A stretch of DNA of 64,000 nt from Ancylobacter radicis (GCF_018449475.1 NZ_JAHCQH010000020.1:62001-126000), one strand, 5' to 3'. Positions 43,215 to 52,029 are shown, counted from the stretch's first letter. Notes: generated by a model from the letters alone, not told the origin. A program made the numbers and translations.

Positions 43215-44132
43215 CTACCCGAACCGCAGCCGGGTCAATTCCTCGGACGTCTCCCAGAGCCGGGCCGCCACCGCGCCATCCAGCGCCTGCTTCGGGGGTG
43301 GCTCCTCGGTGGGGTGGCCGCGCGTTCCCCGCAGCCGGTCGGGACCATAATGGGCGCCGTCCCGCGCCGCAGGGGCCGTGGCGGCGAACAGCGTGGGCAG
43401 CGCGCCCTGTGCCGCGGGCTGGAAAAGTAACCGAAACACGCGGCGCAGGAAGTAGATCGTGCGGGTAGGCCCGCCGGGGGTGTTGTACAGGAGATCCGTG
43501 CGCGAGAGGCCGGGATGCGCCGCCAGACTCTGCACGCCCCATCCCGCGGCCGTGCTGCGCCGGCTCAACTCGAACGCGAACATGATGCAGGCCAGCTTGG
43601 ACTGGGCATAGGCGGGAAACGGCGTGTAGCGGCGCTCTGACTGTAGATCGTCGAAATGGATCGCGCCTCCGCGCGCGGCGATGCTGCCCACGGTCACAAC
43701 GCGCGGCGCCTGTCCGTTCTTCAGCAGCGGCAATAACTGCCCGGTGAGGGCGAAATGACTGAGATAGTTGGTGCCGAACTGAAGCTCGAAACCGTCCTGG
43801 GTCAGGCGGCGCTGCGGCGGGGTCATCACACCGGCATTGTTGATCAGCAGATCGAGGCTGTCCTGTTCTCCCGCCAGCCGCGCGGCGAAGGCGGCGACCG
43901 AGGCGAGGCTGGCAAGGTCAACCTCACCGAACCGCACCTGCGCGCCGGGAATGGCGTGCCGGATCGCGGCCACGGCGGCGGCCCCCTTCTTCGGATTGCG
44001 CCCGGCGATGACCACGCTGGCTCCGGCGCGGGCCAAAGCCAGCGCGTCCTCATAGCCCAGCCCCCCTGTGCCGGTGACGACGGCGGAGCGGCCATGTTGC
44101 GAGGGAATATTGGCGGTGGTCCATCGAGTCAT
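43215..44132 (-). CDS. Short-chain dehydrogenase/reductase (retinol dehydrogenase-like)
   Basis: A 305-residue SDR with a long C-terminal extension. The cofactor motif is AVVTGTGGLGYEDALALARA, the NNAG motif LDLLINNAGVMTPP, and the catalytic segment RRYTPFPAYAQSKLACIMF, with Tyr and Lys in YAQSK. It resembles the retinol-dehydrogenase/WW-domain-type group acting on aldehydes and ketones. AAGGAA precedes the ATG at 44132. About 95 bases upstream is a 37-base element matching two others near the araC gene, which makes this gene a likely target of that AraC regulator. Confidence 0.88.
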   Translation of the reverse strand: MTRWTTANIPSQHGRSAVVTGTGGLGYEDALALARAGASVVIAGRNPKKGAAAVAAIRHAIPGAQVRFGEVDLASLASVAAFAARLAGEQDSLDLLINNAGVMTPPQRRLTQDGFELQFGTNYLSHFALTGQLLPLLKNGQAPRVVTVGSIAARGGAIHFDDLQSERRYTPFPAYAQSKLACIMFAFELSRRSTAAGWGVQSLAAHPGLSRTDLLYNTPGGPTRTIYFLRRVFRLLFQPAAQGALPTLFAATAPAARDGAHYGPDRLRGTRGHPTEEPPPKQALDGAVAARLWETSEELTRLRFG

Positions 44133-44225
44133 TGTCGTTCCTTGCTGTTCGGAAGGGCCGGCGATGGATTTGTTCGCCTCGGCCCGGCGCATCCCGCTAG
44201 GGTGCCTGCGGCGCGGGAAACCGCC

Positions 44226-44263
44226 ATGCCGGAACGCGCAGAAAACATGCCTATTCCTCCAAA
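44226..44263 (-). promoter_or_regulatory. AraC-type operator, copy 1 (upstream of SDR)
   Basis: Read toward the SDR gene it carries TTGGAGGAATAGGCA followed by TGCGCGTTCCGGCAT. The two parts match copies 2 and 3 near 45.1 and 46.3 kb with the same spacing within a base. The element sits about 95 bases before the SDR start codon. The rest of the 260-base gap shows no gene. Confidence 0.7.
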
Positions 44264-44395
44264 TGGTTTGGAGGGGGCGCGTGGCGACTGCCAGGCGTTG
44301 CTTCCCCGGCTATGGCTTCCCGGAAGCATGATGCGCTCGTCATGGAGGTGCATCCCGCTGCGCGCGACGTCGTGTTGGCGCTGCTGGGCACAGCC

Positions 44396-44866
44396 TCACG
44401 GCACGCGGCGAAAGACGATGCTCTGGCCGAGCAGGGGGGTGCCCATATAGGCGCGGACTTCCATCTTCTCGCCCACCAGTTCAGCCTGGGCCGACATGGT
44501 GCGGCCGGTGGCGCCGCTGTAGAAGTTCCCGCCTTCCCAGCGGCGATCCCGCTCGTCCCATGTGAGATCGGTGACGAAGACGATGCCTTCCAGCGAACGG
44601 CCGCGCAGCGCCGGATCCGGATTGAGGGTATCCTTCTTGAAGGTCTTGCCGTCGGCTTCGACCACAAGCTTTCCGTAGATCATCCGGGCGGCATAGCTTC
44701 CGCCGGCATCGAACATTTCCAGCTTGATGTTGCCGTTCTCGGCTTCCCAGACGCCGACGATCTGGTCCGGCGAGGAAGCCTGGGCAAGCGCCTGGCTGGA
44801 AGGGAGCGCGGTTATCGCGGCCGCGAGGCTGGCGGCCAGCAGGGAGCCCATGACGGAGTTGCGCAT
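44396..44866 (-). CDS. DUF2147 exported protein
   Basis: The 156-residue protein has a signal peptide ending in SSQALAQ and then the DUF2147 core: SPDQIVGVWEAENGNIKLEM, YAARMIYGKLVVEADGKTFK, LRGRSLEGIVFVTDLTW and GNFYSGATGRTMSAQAELV. Proteins of this family form small exported beta barrels related to lipocalin-like folds and are uncharacterised, often found with fatty-acid or lipid genes. A match to the AraC-type operator lies about 205 bases upstream. The start is the only ATG with a signal peptide. Confidence 0.88.
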   Translation of the reverse strand: MRNSVMGSLLAASLAAAITALPSSQALAQASSPDQIVGVWEAENGNIKLEMFDAGGSYAARMIYGKLVVEADGKTFKKDTLNPDPALRGRSLEGIVFVTDLTWDERDRRWEGGNFYSGATGRTMSAQAELVGEKMEVRAYMGTPLLGQSIVFRRVP

Positions 44867-45072
44867 TGTCGGTTCCTATCGAATGAGGAGATGCGGGCGA
44901 CCGACGCTCGGCGCCGTGTCGCCTCAGCCTGGTGATGGCCGCTGCTTCCGTGTCCCGGCCGCCGGAAGCGTGGCCACGGACCCGGTCCGGGGCGTCTCTC
45001 CTCGGTGAGAGGCTGGCCCGCGGCAGGTCGGTCATCGAGGGTGGACGTTACGCGCCGACGGGGCGAAGGCGA

Positions 45073-45109
45073 ATGCCGAAACGCGCAAAGAATTTGCCTG
45101 ATCCTCCAA
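45073..45109 (-). promoter_or_regulatory. AraC-type operator, copy 2 (upstream of DUF2147 gene)
   Basis: Read toward the DUF2147 gene it carries TTGGAGGATCAGGCAAATTC followed by TTTGCGCGTTTCGGCAT, matching copies 1 and 3. It lies within the 398-base gap between the DUF2147 and araC genes. Apart from this site and the terminator at 45185-45223, nothing else was recognised there. Confidence 0.7.
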
Positions 45110-45180
45110 TCCTCGGGGGAGGCAGGGAGGTCGGCGGAGCCGTCGCGCCGCTCTGCGGAAGCCGCGCGCGGCCCCGAACG

Positions 45181-45223
45181 AAAACGCCCCGCCGTCAGGC
45201 CGGTCACGGCTGACGACGGGGCG
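45181..45223 (-). terminator. Rho-independent terminator of the araC-type gene
   Basis: Arms CGCCCCGCCGTCAG and CTGACGACGGGGCG pair with one mismatch. On the minus strand the stem is followed by TTTTCGTTC, and it lies just after the stop codon of the AraC-family gene. Confidence 0.8.
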
Positions 45224-45265
45224 CGGGCGTTGCGGCGACTCGCGAAGGGCGGCGTCGGGTGCGCC

Positions 45266-46198
45266 TCAGGCGCTCTGGGCGGTGGGCAGATCGCGCCCCG
45301 TCAGCGACCGGTAAAGGCGATGCTGGTTCATGACGTCCCGCTTGGGGGCGACGCCGAACATGCGGGAATATTCGCGGCTGAACTGGGACGCGCTCTCATA
45401 GCCGACCTTGTAGGAGGCGTCCGCCACGCTGGCGGCGTTCGCCACCATCAGGCGCCGCGCCTCCAGCAGGCGCAGCTGCTTCTGGTATTGCAGCGGCGTC
45501 ATCGAGGTCAGCGCCTTGAAATGCTGGTGGAAGGAGGACGGGCTCATGCGTGCGGCCTCCGCGAGCTGCTCCACGCGCATGGGCTGGGCGATGTTGTCGC
45601 GCAGGAGATGAATCGCCTTGGCCACGCGCTCGGTCGCCGATGCGGGCAGGGACAGCTTGCAGATCTCGGCGCCGTGCGGCCCGCTCAGCAGCCAGTAGCA
45701 GATATCGCGCATGACGGAGGGATAAAGGATGGGGATCGCCTTCGGGCTGTCGGACAGTCTCACGAGGCGGTGGATGCACTCGGCGAGAGGCTCGTCGATC
45801 TGGGCCACGAAGATGCAGGGGCCGCCACTGGCCGGCGCCGTCGGCGGTTCGTCCAGATGCTCGACCATGTCACGAATGACCGCGACATCCAGGTCGATCG
45901 TGAGGCCGACAAAAGGCTCGTCGGCACTGGCCTCGATGATCCGGCCGGAGCCCGGCATCTCGATGCTCACCACCAGACATTCCATAGGGCCGTAATTGAG
46001 CGTGTCGCTGCCGAAGAGAATTTGCTTGGCGCCCTGCAGCACCACGCAGAGCGAGGGCTGATAGATCTTGCGGTGGGGCATCACTTCCTGAAAGGAGCGG
46101 ATGATGTTGACCCCGGCCATCGGGGTCTGGAACAGGCCCTGCCCGCCGCCCTTGCTCTCGATATACGCAGTGACGGCCTCAAAAAGCGATGACGGCAC
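45266..46198 (-). CDS. AraC-family transcriptional regulator
   Basis: The 310-residue regulator has an N-terminal AraC_N (cupin-like) domain (PHRKIYQPSLCVVLQGAKQI, PMECLVVSIEMPGSGRII) and a C-terminal double helix-turn-helix (MRVEQLAEAARMSPSSFHQH, QKQLRLLEARRLMVANAASV, YESASQFSREYSRMFGVAPK). A GTG start at 46198 is chosen because GGAGG lies 5 bases before it; the longer ATG reading to 46309 would place the operator element (copy 3) inside the gene. This class often senses aldehydes and controls neighbouring SDR genes. Three 37-base elements in the neighbourhood suggest it controls the SDR, DUF2147 and MFS genes. Confidence 0.9.
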   Translation of the reverse strand: MPSSLFEAVTAYIESKGGGQGLFQTPMAGVNIIRSFQEVMPHRKIYQPSLCVVLQGAKQILFGSDTLNYGPMECLVVSIEMPGSGRIIEASADEPFVGLTIDLDVAVIRDMVEHLDEPPTAPASGGPCIFVAQIDEPLAECIHRLVRLSDSPKAIPILYPSVMRDICYWLLSGPHGAEICKLSLPASATERVAKAIHLLRDNIAQPMRVEQLAEAARMSPSSFHQHFKALTSMTPLQYQKQLRLLEARRLMVANAASVADASYKVGYESASQFSREYSRMFGVAPKRDVMNQHRLYRSLTGRDLPTAQSA

Positions 46199-46263
46199 AG
46201 ACGCCTCCGGTTCGTTGCGTGTCCTGCGCACCCTGCCTCGCTCGGCGGGAGGGATATGGGCGC

Positions 46264-46300
46264 TTGCAGGAATAGGCAGATTTATTGACGTTTCGGGCAT
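46264..46300 (+). promoter_or_regulatory. AraC-type operator, copy 3 (araC / MFS divergent promoter)
   Basis: On the plus strand, facing the MFS gene, it reads TTGCAGGAATAGGCAG followed by ATTGACGTTTCGGGCAT, matching copies 1 and 2. It lies 65 bases before the araC start and 64 before the MFS start, and its orientation relative to the MFS gene is the same as that of the other copies to their genes. Confidence 0.7.
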
Positions 46301-46363
46301 TCTGATCATTGGACACTCCTTCTAGCCTATTGGTGCGACCCAAAGCTGAGGAGCCTGCCTAGG

Positions 46364-47677
46364 ATGACGGAAACGGCCGCGAGATCAATAGATGGGCTGA
46401 AGGATATCCCTTATCCATCCGCCACATCCGGTAGCGAATACGTGAGCGGATGGCGGGTAAGCGTTACACTTCTGACGCTTTTTCTCGTGAGTTCGATCTC
46501 GCAGGTCGATCGCATTCTGCCCTTCATTATGGCTGAGGCGATTAAACTCGACCTCTCTCTGAGTGATACCGAGGTCGGCTTGCTGACCGGCGTGCCGTTC
46601 GCGGTCTGCTACACGCTGCTGTCACTGCCGCTGGCACGCGCCGCGGATCGGGGCTCGCCGCGTTTTGTCCTTGTCGCCTGTATCCTGGCGTGGAGCGCGA
46701 TGACGGCGTTTGGCGGCATGGCCGCGAGTTTCCTGATGCTGGCCTTTACCCGGTTCGGTGTCGCCGCCGGCGAGGCGGGTGCGTTCCCCGCCGGTCATGC
46801 AATCATCGCCCGCAAGATCCGGCCGGAGCGCCGCGGCATGGCGATCGGCCTCTTCGCCATGGGCATGCCGATGGGCGCCATGATGGGCTTCGCGGCCGGC
46901 GGCGCGGTCGCCGACACGCTGGGCTGGCGGGTCGCGCTGATCGGTGCGGGGGCCATTGGCGGGCTTATCGCCCTGTTCGCGCTGGTGGTCATCGGCCCGA
47001 TGGCGCCGCTCCGACAGGCCGCCTCCGGCGAATCCTTTCTGCGCTCAAGCGCGCGGCTGCTGGCGGCGCCGGCCTTTCGCTGGCTGTTCGTCGGCGCGAT
47101 CGCGGTCGGCTTCGCCTCGGCACCGTTCTATGCCTTCGCCGGGCCGTTCCTTATCCGAGTTCACGGGTTTACCGCCAGCGAGGCTGGATTGGCCTTCGGG
47201 CTGCTGCAAGGGCTGATGGGCATTTTCGGCACCCTGATCGGCGGGCGCATGTTCGACCGCGCGGTCCAGTCCGGCACCGGCCGGGTGCTGGGTCCGCCCG
47301 CCATCCTGTTCCTCATCGCCAGCGTGACGACCACCGCCGCACTGTTCGCGCCGGCCGGCTGGGTGTCCGTTGCCCTCCTGGTGCCAGGCATGCTGTCCTT
47401 CGCCTTCATGCTGCCCTGGGCCTTCGGAGCCGGACATCTCGTGGCGGGCCGGGGCAATGAGGCGCAGGCCACCAGCCTCATGATGGTGGGCTCCGGCCTC
47501 CTGGGTCCCGCTCTGGGGCCTCTCATGGTCGGCATGATCAGCGATGCGGCGACCGGCGCACAGATCCCCAACGGCCTTGCGCTTGGCTTGCTGACGGTTC
47601 CGGTCGCGAGTGTCCTGACCGCCATTGCCATGTTGATCGCCAATCAACGCATAGCGGCCTCGTTCGCGCGCCGCTGA
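46364..47677 (+). CDS. MFS transporter
   Basis: A 437-residue twelve-helix major facilitator protein. Helix 1 is VTLLTLFLVSSISQVDRILP, and the Spns/hexuronate-like signature follows: GLLTGVPFAVCYTLLSLPLA with RAADRGSPR as the conserved loop 2-3. EAGAFPAGHAIIARKIRPERR is typical of the anion:cation symporter or spinster-like group. It diverges from the AraC gene and shares operator copy 3, so it is probably induced with the SDR and DUF2147 genes. Its substrate may be an organic acid or lipid, but the direction of transport is unknown. Confidence 0.85.
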   Translation: MTETAARSIDGLKDIPYPSATSGSEYVSGWRVSVTLLTLFLVSSISQVDRILPFIMAEAIKLDLSLSDTEVGLLTGVPFAVCYTLLSLPLARAADRGSPRFVLVACILAWSAMTAFGGMAASFLMLAFTRFGVAAGEAGAFPAGHAIIARKIRPERRGMAIGLFAMGMPMGAMMGFAAGGAVADTLGWRVALIGAGAIGGLIALFALVVIGPMAPLRQAASGESFLRSSARLLAAPAFRWLFVGAIAVGFASAPFYAFAGPFLIRVHGFTASEAGLAFGLLQGLMGIFGTLIGGRMFDRAVQSGTGRVLGPPAILFLIASVTTTAALFAPAGWVSVALLVPGMLSFAFMLPWAFGAGHLVAGRGNEAQATSLMMVGSGLLGPALGPLMVGMISDAATGAQIPNGLALGLLTVPVASVLTAIAMLIANQRIAASFARR

Positions 47678-47760
47678 ACGACCCCTCCGATCCCCTCTGG
47701 CCGTGAATGTCGGGGCTGGACATGAGTTCCCTCGACTCACGTCCCGCGCCGGACGCAGAT

Positions 47761-47797
47761 CGGATCAGGAAACACCGCCCCTGTTTCCGCTGATCCG
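47761..47797. other. Intergenic hairpin after the MFS gene
   Basis: CGGATCAG and CTGATCCG, with inner GAAACA and TGTTTC, form a two-part stem around a CCGCCCC-type loop. It lies 84 bases after the MFS stop codon and 140 bases before the methyltransferase gene. There is no T run, so it may be a processed or Rho-linked structure or an operator. Confidence 0.4.
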
Positions 47798-47936
47798 ATG
47801 GGTCGCCAAACGCCTGAGGCGCTGGTGACTCCGCGGCCATCGAAGGCAACCCGCGCCGCAACGCGTGCCTTCGGTGGCCGCCCCCAGACGTGCCGTGCCC
47901 CGCGCGGCTTCCCCTCCCTCTCCGAGAACCTTTCCC

Positions 47937-48536
47937 ATGAACACGCAGCATATGGCCGAGACCTTCGGCTTCTTCCAGGCATGGCTGAAAGCTCCGTTAC
48001 GCGTGGCCGCCGTGGCCCCGTCGGGACGAGCACTGGCCCGCCTCATCACCCGCGAGATTTCGCGCGACACCGGGCCGGTGATCGAACTGGGGCCGGGTAC
48101 CGGCGCGTTCACCCGCGCCCTGATTGCGCGTGGCGTCCGGCCGAAGGACCTCGCCCTGATCGAATTCGGATCGGAGTTCGCCGTTGCGCTCCAGGCCCGC
48201 TATCCCACGGCGCGGACCCTCTGGATGGATGCCGCCCGGCTCAGAACCGTCGAGCTGTTCGACGGCCAGCCCGCCGGCGCCGTGGTCAGCGGGCTTCCCC
48301 TCCTGACCATCCCACCGCGCAAGGTGATGGCGATCCTGATAGGTGCGTTCGGCAAGATGCGGCCGGACGGCGCCTTCTACCAGTTCACCTACGGCCCACG
48401 CTGCCCGGTTTCACCGCGCGTGCTCGACCATCTCGGCCTCGAGGCCGAACGCATCGGCTGGGCGCTGGCCAATTTTCCTCCTGCGGCAGTCTACCGGCTC
48501 CGCCGGAGCGGTGGGGAACGTGACCCCAGCCTGTAG
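47937..48536 (+). CDS. SAM-dependent methyltransferase, phospholipid N-methyltransferase (PmtA)-like
   Basis: A 199-residue methyltransferase. FGFFQAWLKAPLRVAAVAPS at the N-terminus and VIELGPGTGAFTRALIARGV as motif I, then AVVSGLPLLTIPPRKVMAIL, are characteristic of the rhodobacterial-type PmtA, which methylates phosphatidylethanolamine stepwise to phosphatidylcholine using its amphipathic N-terminal helix at the membrane. It could also be a related rRNA dimethylase-like protein. It stands alone between the MFS gene and the first molybdenum hydroxylase cluster. Confidence 0.8.
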   Translation: MNTQHMAETFGFFQAWLKAPLRVAAVAPSGRALARLITREISRDTGPVIELGPGTGAFTRALIARGVRPKDLALIEFGSEFAVALQARYPTARTLWMDAARLRTVELFDGQPAGAVVSGLPLLTIPPRKVMAILIGAFGKMRPDGAFYQFTYGPRCPVSPRVLDHLGLEAERIGWALANFPPAAVYRLRRSGGERDPSL

Positions 48537-48730
48537 GCGCGCCATCGCGCCGGACAAGGATCGGCGAGGCGAAGCACCATGTGCCGCCGCACGCTCGCTC
48601 CCGCCTCTGCAAGTCTCCTTGTGCTCCATAAGTCCCCTTGTGCTCCAACTCCTCCTTGGCGGTTCTGCCGCGCGGCCGGGTTCGGGTGCCACACGGAAGA
48701 GTGTAACAGTTCGTACGCGCCGGCCTCTTC

Positions 48731-48797
48731 GCGACAGGTCACGACAAAGTCGCCCTTTCGCTGCGCAAACTGAGCGACAAACGCCCGCTAACGTTCC
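48731..48797 (+). promoter_or_regulatory. Three-part regulatory element, copy A (first molybdenum hydroxylase operon)
   Basis: GCGACA at 48731, CGACAA at 48742, GCGACA at 48774 and TAACGTT at 48789. The same parts at the same intervals occur in copies B (53984) and C (62812). Repeats 11 bases apart suit an OmpR-type regulator, and TAACGTT may be the -10 region. It is 89 bases before the first gene of the operon. The rest of the 349-base gap holds a short CTTGTGCTCCA direct repeat (about 48617-48645) and no gene. Confidence 0.65.
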
Positions 48798-48885
48798 CCC
48801 AGACCAGACGAGGAGGTGCGGTTCCACATCCGCCACGCCTCCAAATGCGCGCCGCATCCTCGCGGTGCCTGTCGGAAGGAACGTC

Positions 48886-49233
48886 ATGAACAGGAATATC
48901 CAAGACCAGCATCCCGACTACGTGCTGCGACGGCTCGACGGAAGAAGCAGTCTCAGCAAGACCCTGCTCGTGGAAGGCGTGCTCTGTGCGGTGGCCATCG
49001 GCCTGCTCGTGCTGGTGCCGGCCATGGCCTCCGACCCGTCGTCGGCCACGCCGTCCACCGTCGTCGCGACGCATCGTGTGTGCACGCCTTCCTTCATCCT
49101 GGAGGAGTTTGACGAAGCAATGCCGTCGGGGACGGCCGGTGCCTGGAGCGTACCGCCGCCGGCCTGCGCCACGTCGGCGCCTCACACGCTGATCGTGCGA
49201 GGGAACACGCAGCCAACCGGTTCCTTCGAATGA
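48886..49233 (+). CDS. Hypothetical membrane-anchored protein, first gene of hydroxylase operon 1
   Basis: This 115-residue product is preceded by GGAAGGA. It has a hydrophilic cytoplasmic N-terminus of about 28 residues, one membrane helix (LLVEGVLCAVAIGLLVLVPA, about 28-47) and a roughly 65-residue outside part with two cysteines (RVCTPSFILEEFDE and PPACATSAPH) that could form a disulfide. I recognise no family. It is 65 bases upstream of the 2Fe-2S subunit gene and lies directly behind regulatory element A, so it is probably co-expressed with the hydroxylase; a chaperone or anchor role is a guess. Confidence 0.6.
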   Translation: MNRNIQDQHPDYVLRRLDGRSSLSKTLLVEGVLCAVAIGLLVLVPAMASDPSSATPSTVVATHRVCTPSFILEEFDEAMPSGTAGAWSVPPPACATSAPHTLIVRGNTQPTGSFE

Positions 49234-49298
49234 ACACCGGCCCGGCCAGCAGCCATCACACCGATCTGGAATGCCTTTAGCCCGGAGAGGGAAGGACC

Positions 49299-49751
49299 AT
49301 GACCGCGTTCACGATCAACGGGCGGGCCGTCAAGGTTGCCGCCGAACCCGACACGCCTCTTTTGTGGGTCATCAGAGACCAGCTCAAGCTCACCGGCACG
49401 AAGTTTGGTTGCGGCATCGCGTTGTGCGGCGCCTGCACAGTCCATCTCGATGGCGAGCCCGTGCGCTCCTGCCAGACGCAGCTACAGGACGTGACCGGGC
49501 GGCAGGTGACGACGATCGAGGGCCTTTCCCCGGATTCCAGTCACCCCCTTCAGAAGGCCTGGATCGGCGAACAGGCGCCGCAATGCGGCTACTGCCAGTC
49601 CGGCCAGATCATGCAGGCGGCCGCGCTGCTGGCGAGCAACCCGCACCCCAGCCGCGAGCAGATCGTCGAACACATGGACGGCAATCTGTGCCGCTGCGGA
49701 ACCTATGACCGGATCATCCGCGCCATCGAACGCGCCGCGCAGGAGAACTGA
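49299..49751 (+). CDS. iorA: 2Fe-2S small subunit of an isoquinoline-1-oxidoreductase-type molybdenum hydroxylase (copy 1)
   Basis: A 150-residue electron-transfer subunit with two 2Fe-2S clusters. The plant-type cluster ligands are in [16 protein letters not shown] plus RSCQTQ; the second cluster is bound by [12 protein letters not shown] and [12 protein letters not shown]. This is the IorA/CoxS-like family. The gene is 3 bases from the large-subunit gene, indicating a tight operon. It has no signal peptide and is probably carried across the membrane with the Tat-exported large subunit. A paralogue lies at 54147. Confidence 0.92.
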   Translation: MTAFTINGRAVKVAAEPDTPLLWVIRDQLKLTGTKFGCGIALCGACTVHLDGEPVRSCQTQLQDVTGRQVTTIEGLSPDSSHPLQKAWIGEQAPQCGYCQSGQIMQAAALLASNPHPSREQIVEHMDGNLCRCGTYDRIIRAIERAAQEN

Positions 49752-49754
49752 ACC

Positions 49755-51974
49755 ATGCCGGTACATGTCCAGCCTCGCGCGACGCCCCTCTCGCGGCGCA
49801 GCTTCCTCGTCACGCTTGGCGCAACCGGCATCGCCGTGGCCTTCGGCGATCTGCTCCCTCCCGCGCACGCCTCCGATATCACAGGGGCGGCGGTCGGCGA
49901 CTTCGCGCCCAATGCGTGGGTGACCATCGCCGCCGACGGGACCGTCAGCCTCATATGTCCGGCCGTCGAGATGGGACAGGGCGTGCAGACCGCGCTGCCG
50001 CTGCTCATCGCCGAGGACATGGACGCCGACTGGGAGAAGGTGCGGGTCGTGCAGGCGCCCTCCGATGCGGGAAAATACGGTAATCCCGGCTTCTACGGTA
50101 TCCAGCTGACGGGCGGCAGCGAGAGCACGCGCGGCTATTACCAGTTGTTACGCCTGGCCGGCGCGCAGACACGCAAGGTTCTTCTGGCCGCCGCCGCCAC
50201 GCGGCTGGAGGTGCCGGTCCGCGAACTCGCGACCGAGCCGGGCCGGGTCGTGCACGCCCGCAGCGGGCGCTCGCTCGGCTATGGCGAGATCGCGGCGACG
50301 GGGATGCTGCCCGATCCGCTGCCGCAGGCGACGGAGGCGGACCTTAAGCCGGCCGACCAATGGCGCTATATTGGCCGCCGCGATGTCGATCGCATTGACG
50401 TGCCCTCCAAGGTCAATGGCACGGCACAATTCGGCATCGATGTTGACCTGCCGGGCATGCTTTATGGAGCGGTCCTGCGCGCGCCGGTGCCCGGCGAGCG
50501 GCCCGCGCACATCGACGATGCCGCAGCCAGGACGGTGACCGGCATCACCCGGATCGTTCCACTGCCTTATGGCGTCGGTGTCATTGGCGAGAGCACGGAT
50601 GCGGCGCGGCGTGCCAAGGAGGCACTGGTGGTGACCTGGAGCACCACGTCGCGGGTGCGCCGCTATGACAGCGCCATACTGGCGGAAACGTACCGGGATG
50701 TCGGACGCGATCTCGCCCAGCCCGGCGTACCGGCGCGCGCCGTCGGCGATGCGCCCGGCTCCATCGCCGGTGCGGCACGGGTGATCGTCGCCGATTATGT
50801 GACCGACCATGTCCACCACGCCACCATGGAGCCGATGAACGCCACCGCGCTCGTCTCGGGCGATCTGGTCGAGATCTGGGCGCCAACGCAGGGCCCCACG
50901 GCGACGCAGGGCTTCGCCGCCGCCGCCGCGGGGACCAGCCCGGACAAGGTCAAGGTCCACACCACCCTCATCGGCGGCGGCTTCGGCCGCCGGGCCGAGG
51001 ACGATTTCATCACCGATGCGGTGTTGCTCGCTCGGGAGGTCGAAGGCCGTCCCGTCAAGGTGACCTGGAGCCGCGAGGATGATGTGCGGCACGGCAAGTA
51101 CCGGCCGCTCGCCGCCCAGCATGTGGAGGTGGGGCTGGACGAGGCGGGCAATATTGTCGGCTGGCGTCACCGCGTAGTGGCCGACTCGATCTTCGCCCGG
51201 ACCTTGCCCGAGATGTTCAAGAGTGATGGGGGCCTCGACACCGTCGTCACCGACGGGACCCTCTTCAACTATCGCGTTCCCGCTCATCTGGTGGAGTACA
51301 TCCGGCAGGACAATGCGCGCGATATCGGATTCTGGCGGGCCGTCGGCTATGGCCAGAATAATTTCGGCGTCGAGTGCACCCTCGACGAAGTGGCGGCGGC
51401 ACGGGGTGTCGATCCGGTCTCGCTCCGGCTCGAACTGCTGAGCGGGCAGCCCCGCGCGCAGAAGGTGATCGAGGCCGTCGCGCGCATGGCCGAATGGGAG
51501 CGCCCTCGCGAGGGGCGGGCCCTTGGGCTGGCCTATACCGATGCCTTCGAGGCGCATTGCGCGCAGGTCGTCGAGGTGTCGCTGGATCGCGAGAGCGGGG
51601 AAATCCGCGTGCATGACGTGTGGTGCGTGGTCGATCCGGGCATCGCGGTGCAGCCGCGCAACATCGAGGCCCAGATCGTCGGCGCGATCCTCTTTGGCGC
51701 CAGTCACGCGCTCTATGAGCAGATCAACATCGTGGCGGGAGAGGTGCAGGAAACCAATTTCGACACCTACCGCATCCTGCGCATGTCGGAGATGCCCCGC
51801 ATTCATGTTCAGGTGACGCCGACCCCGGAGAACAAGCCGGCCGGCATCGGCGAGATCGGCTTGCCTCCGGTCGGTCCGGCCATCGCCAACGCCGTCGCCC
51901 GCCTCACCGGTGGCGTGCGGCTGCGGCACTACCCGTTCCTGCCGGAAAGGGTAAAGGCGGCGCTGGCCGGCTGA
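49755..51974 (+). CDS. iorB: Molybdopterin-binding large subunit of an isoquinoline-1-oxidoreductase-type hydroxylase (copy 1)
   Basis: A 739-residue subunit of the xanthine oxidase superfamily that hydroxylates a carbon or aldehyde group using a molybdenum-sulfur centre. The N-terminus has a Tat signal (SRRSFLVTLGATGIAVAFG), so the mature enzyme is periplasmic. Molybdopterin-contacting motifs are GGGFGRRAEDDF and HHATMEPMNATAL, and the conserved active-site Glu is in AGIGEIGLPPVGPAIANAV. It has the duplicated TAT/FeS-independent layout of IorB rather than the fused three-subunit xanthine oxidase type. No electron acceptor is encoded in this operon; the real substrate is unknown. Confidence 0.9.
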   Translation: MPVHVQPRATPLSRRSFLVTLGATGIAVAFGDLLPPAHASDITGAAVGDFAPNAWVTIAADGTVSLICPAVEMGQGVQTALPLLIAEDMDADWEKVRVVQAPSDAGKYGNPGFYGIQLTGGSESTRGYYQLLRLAGAQTRKVLLAAAATRLEVPVRELATEPGRVVHARSGRSLGYGEIAATGMLPDPLPQATEADLKPADQWRYIGRRDVDRIDVPSKVNGTAQFGIDVDLPGMLYGAVLRAPVPGERPAHIDDAAARTVTGITRIVPLPYGVGVIGESTDAARRAKEALVVTWSTTSRVRRYDSAILAETYRDVGRDLAQPGVPARAVGDAPGSIAGAARVIVADYVTDHVHHATMEPMNATALVSGDLVEIWAPTQGPTATQGFAAAAAGTSPDKVKVHTTLIGGGFGRRAEDDFITDAVLLAREVEGRPVKVTWSREDDVRHGKYRPLAAQHVEVGLDEAGNIVGWRHRVVADSIFARTLPEMFKSDGGLDTVVTDGTLFNYRVPAHLVEYIRQDNARDIGFWRAVGYGQNNFGVECTLDEVAAARGVDPVSLRLELLSGQPRAQKVIEAVARMAEWERPREGRALGLAYTDAFEAHCAQVVEVSLDRESGEIRVHDVWCVVDPGIAVQPRNIEAQIVGAILFGASHALYEQINIVAGEVQETNFDTYRILRMSEMPRIHVQVTPTPENKPAGIGEIGLPPVGPAIANAVARLTGGVRLRHYPFLPERVKAALAG

Positions 51975-52029
51975 CCGATATTGGCCCCGTATGTGTCGGC
52001 GCGGCTCGAAGACCCGGCGCCGACATCCA

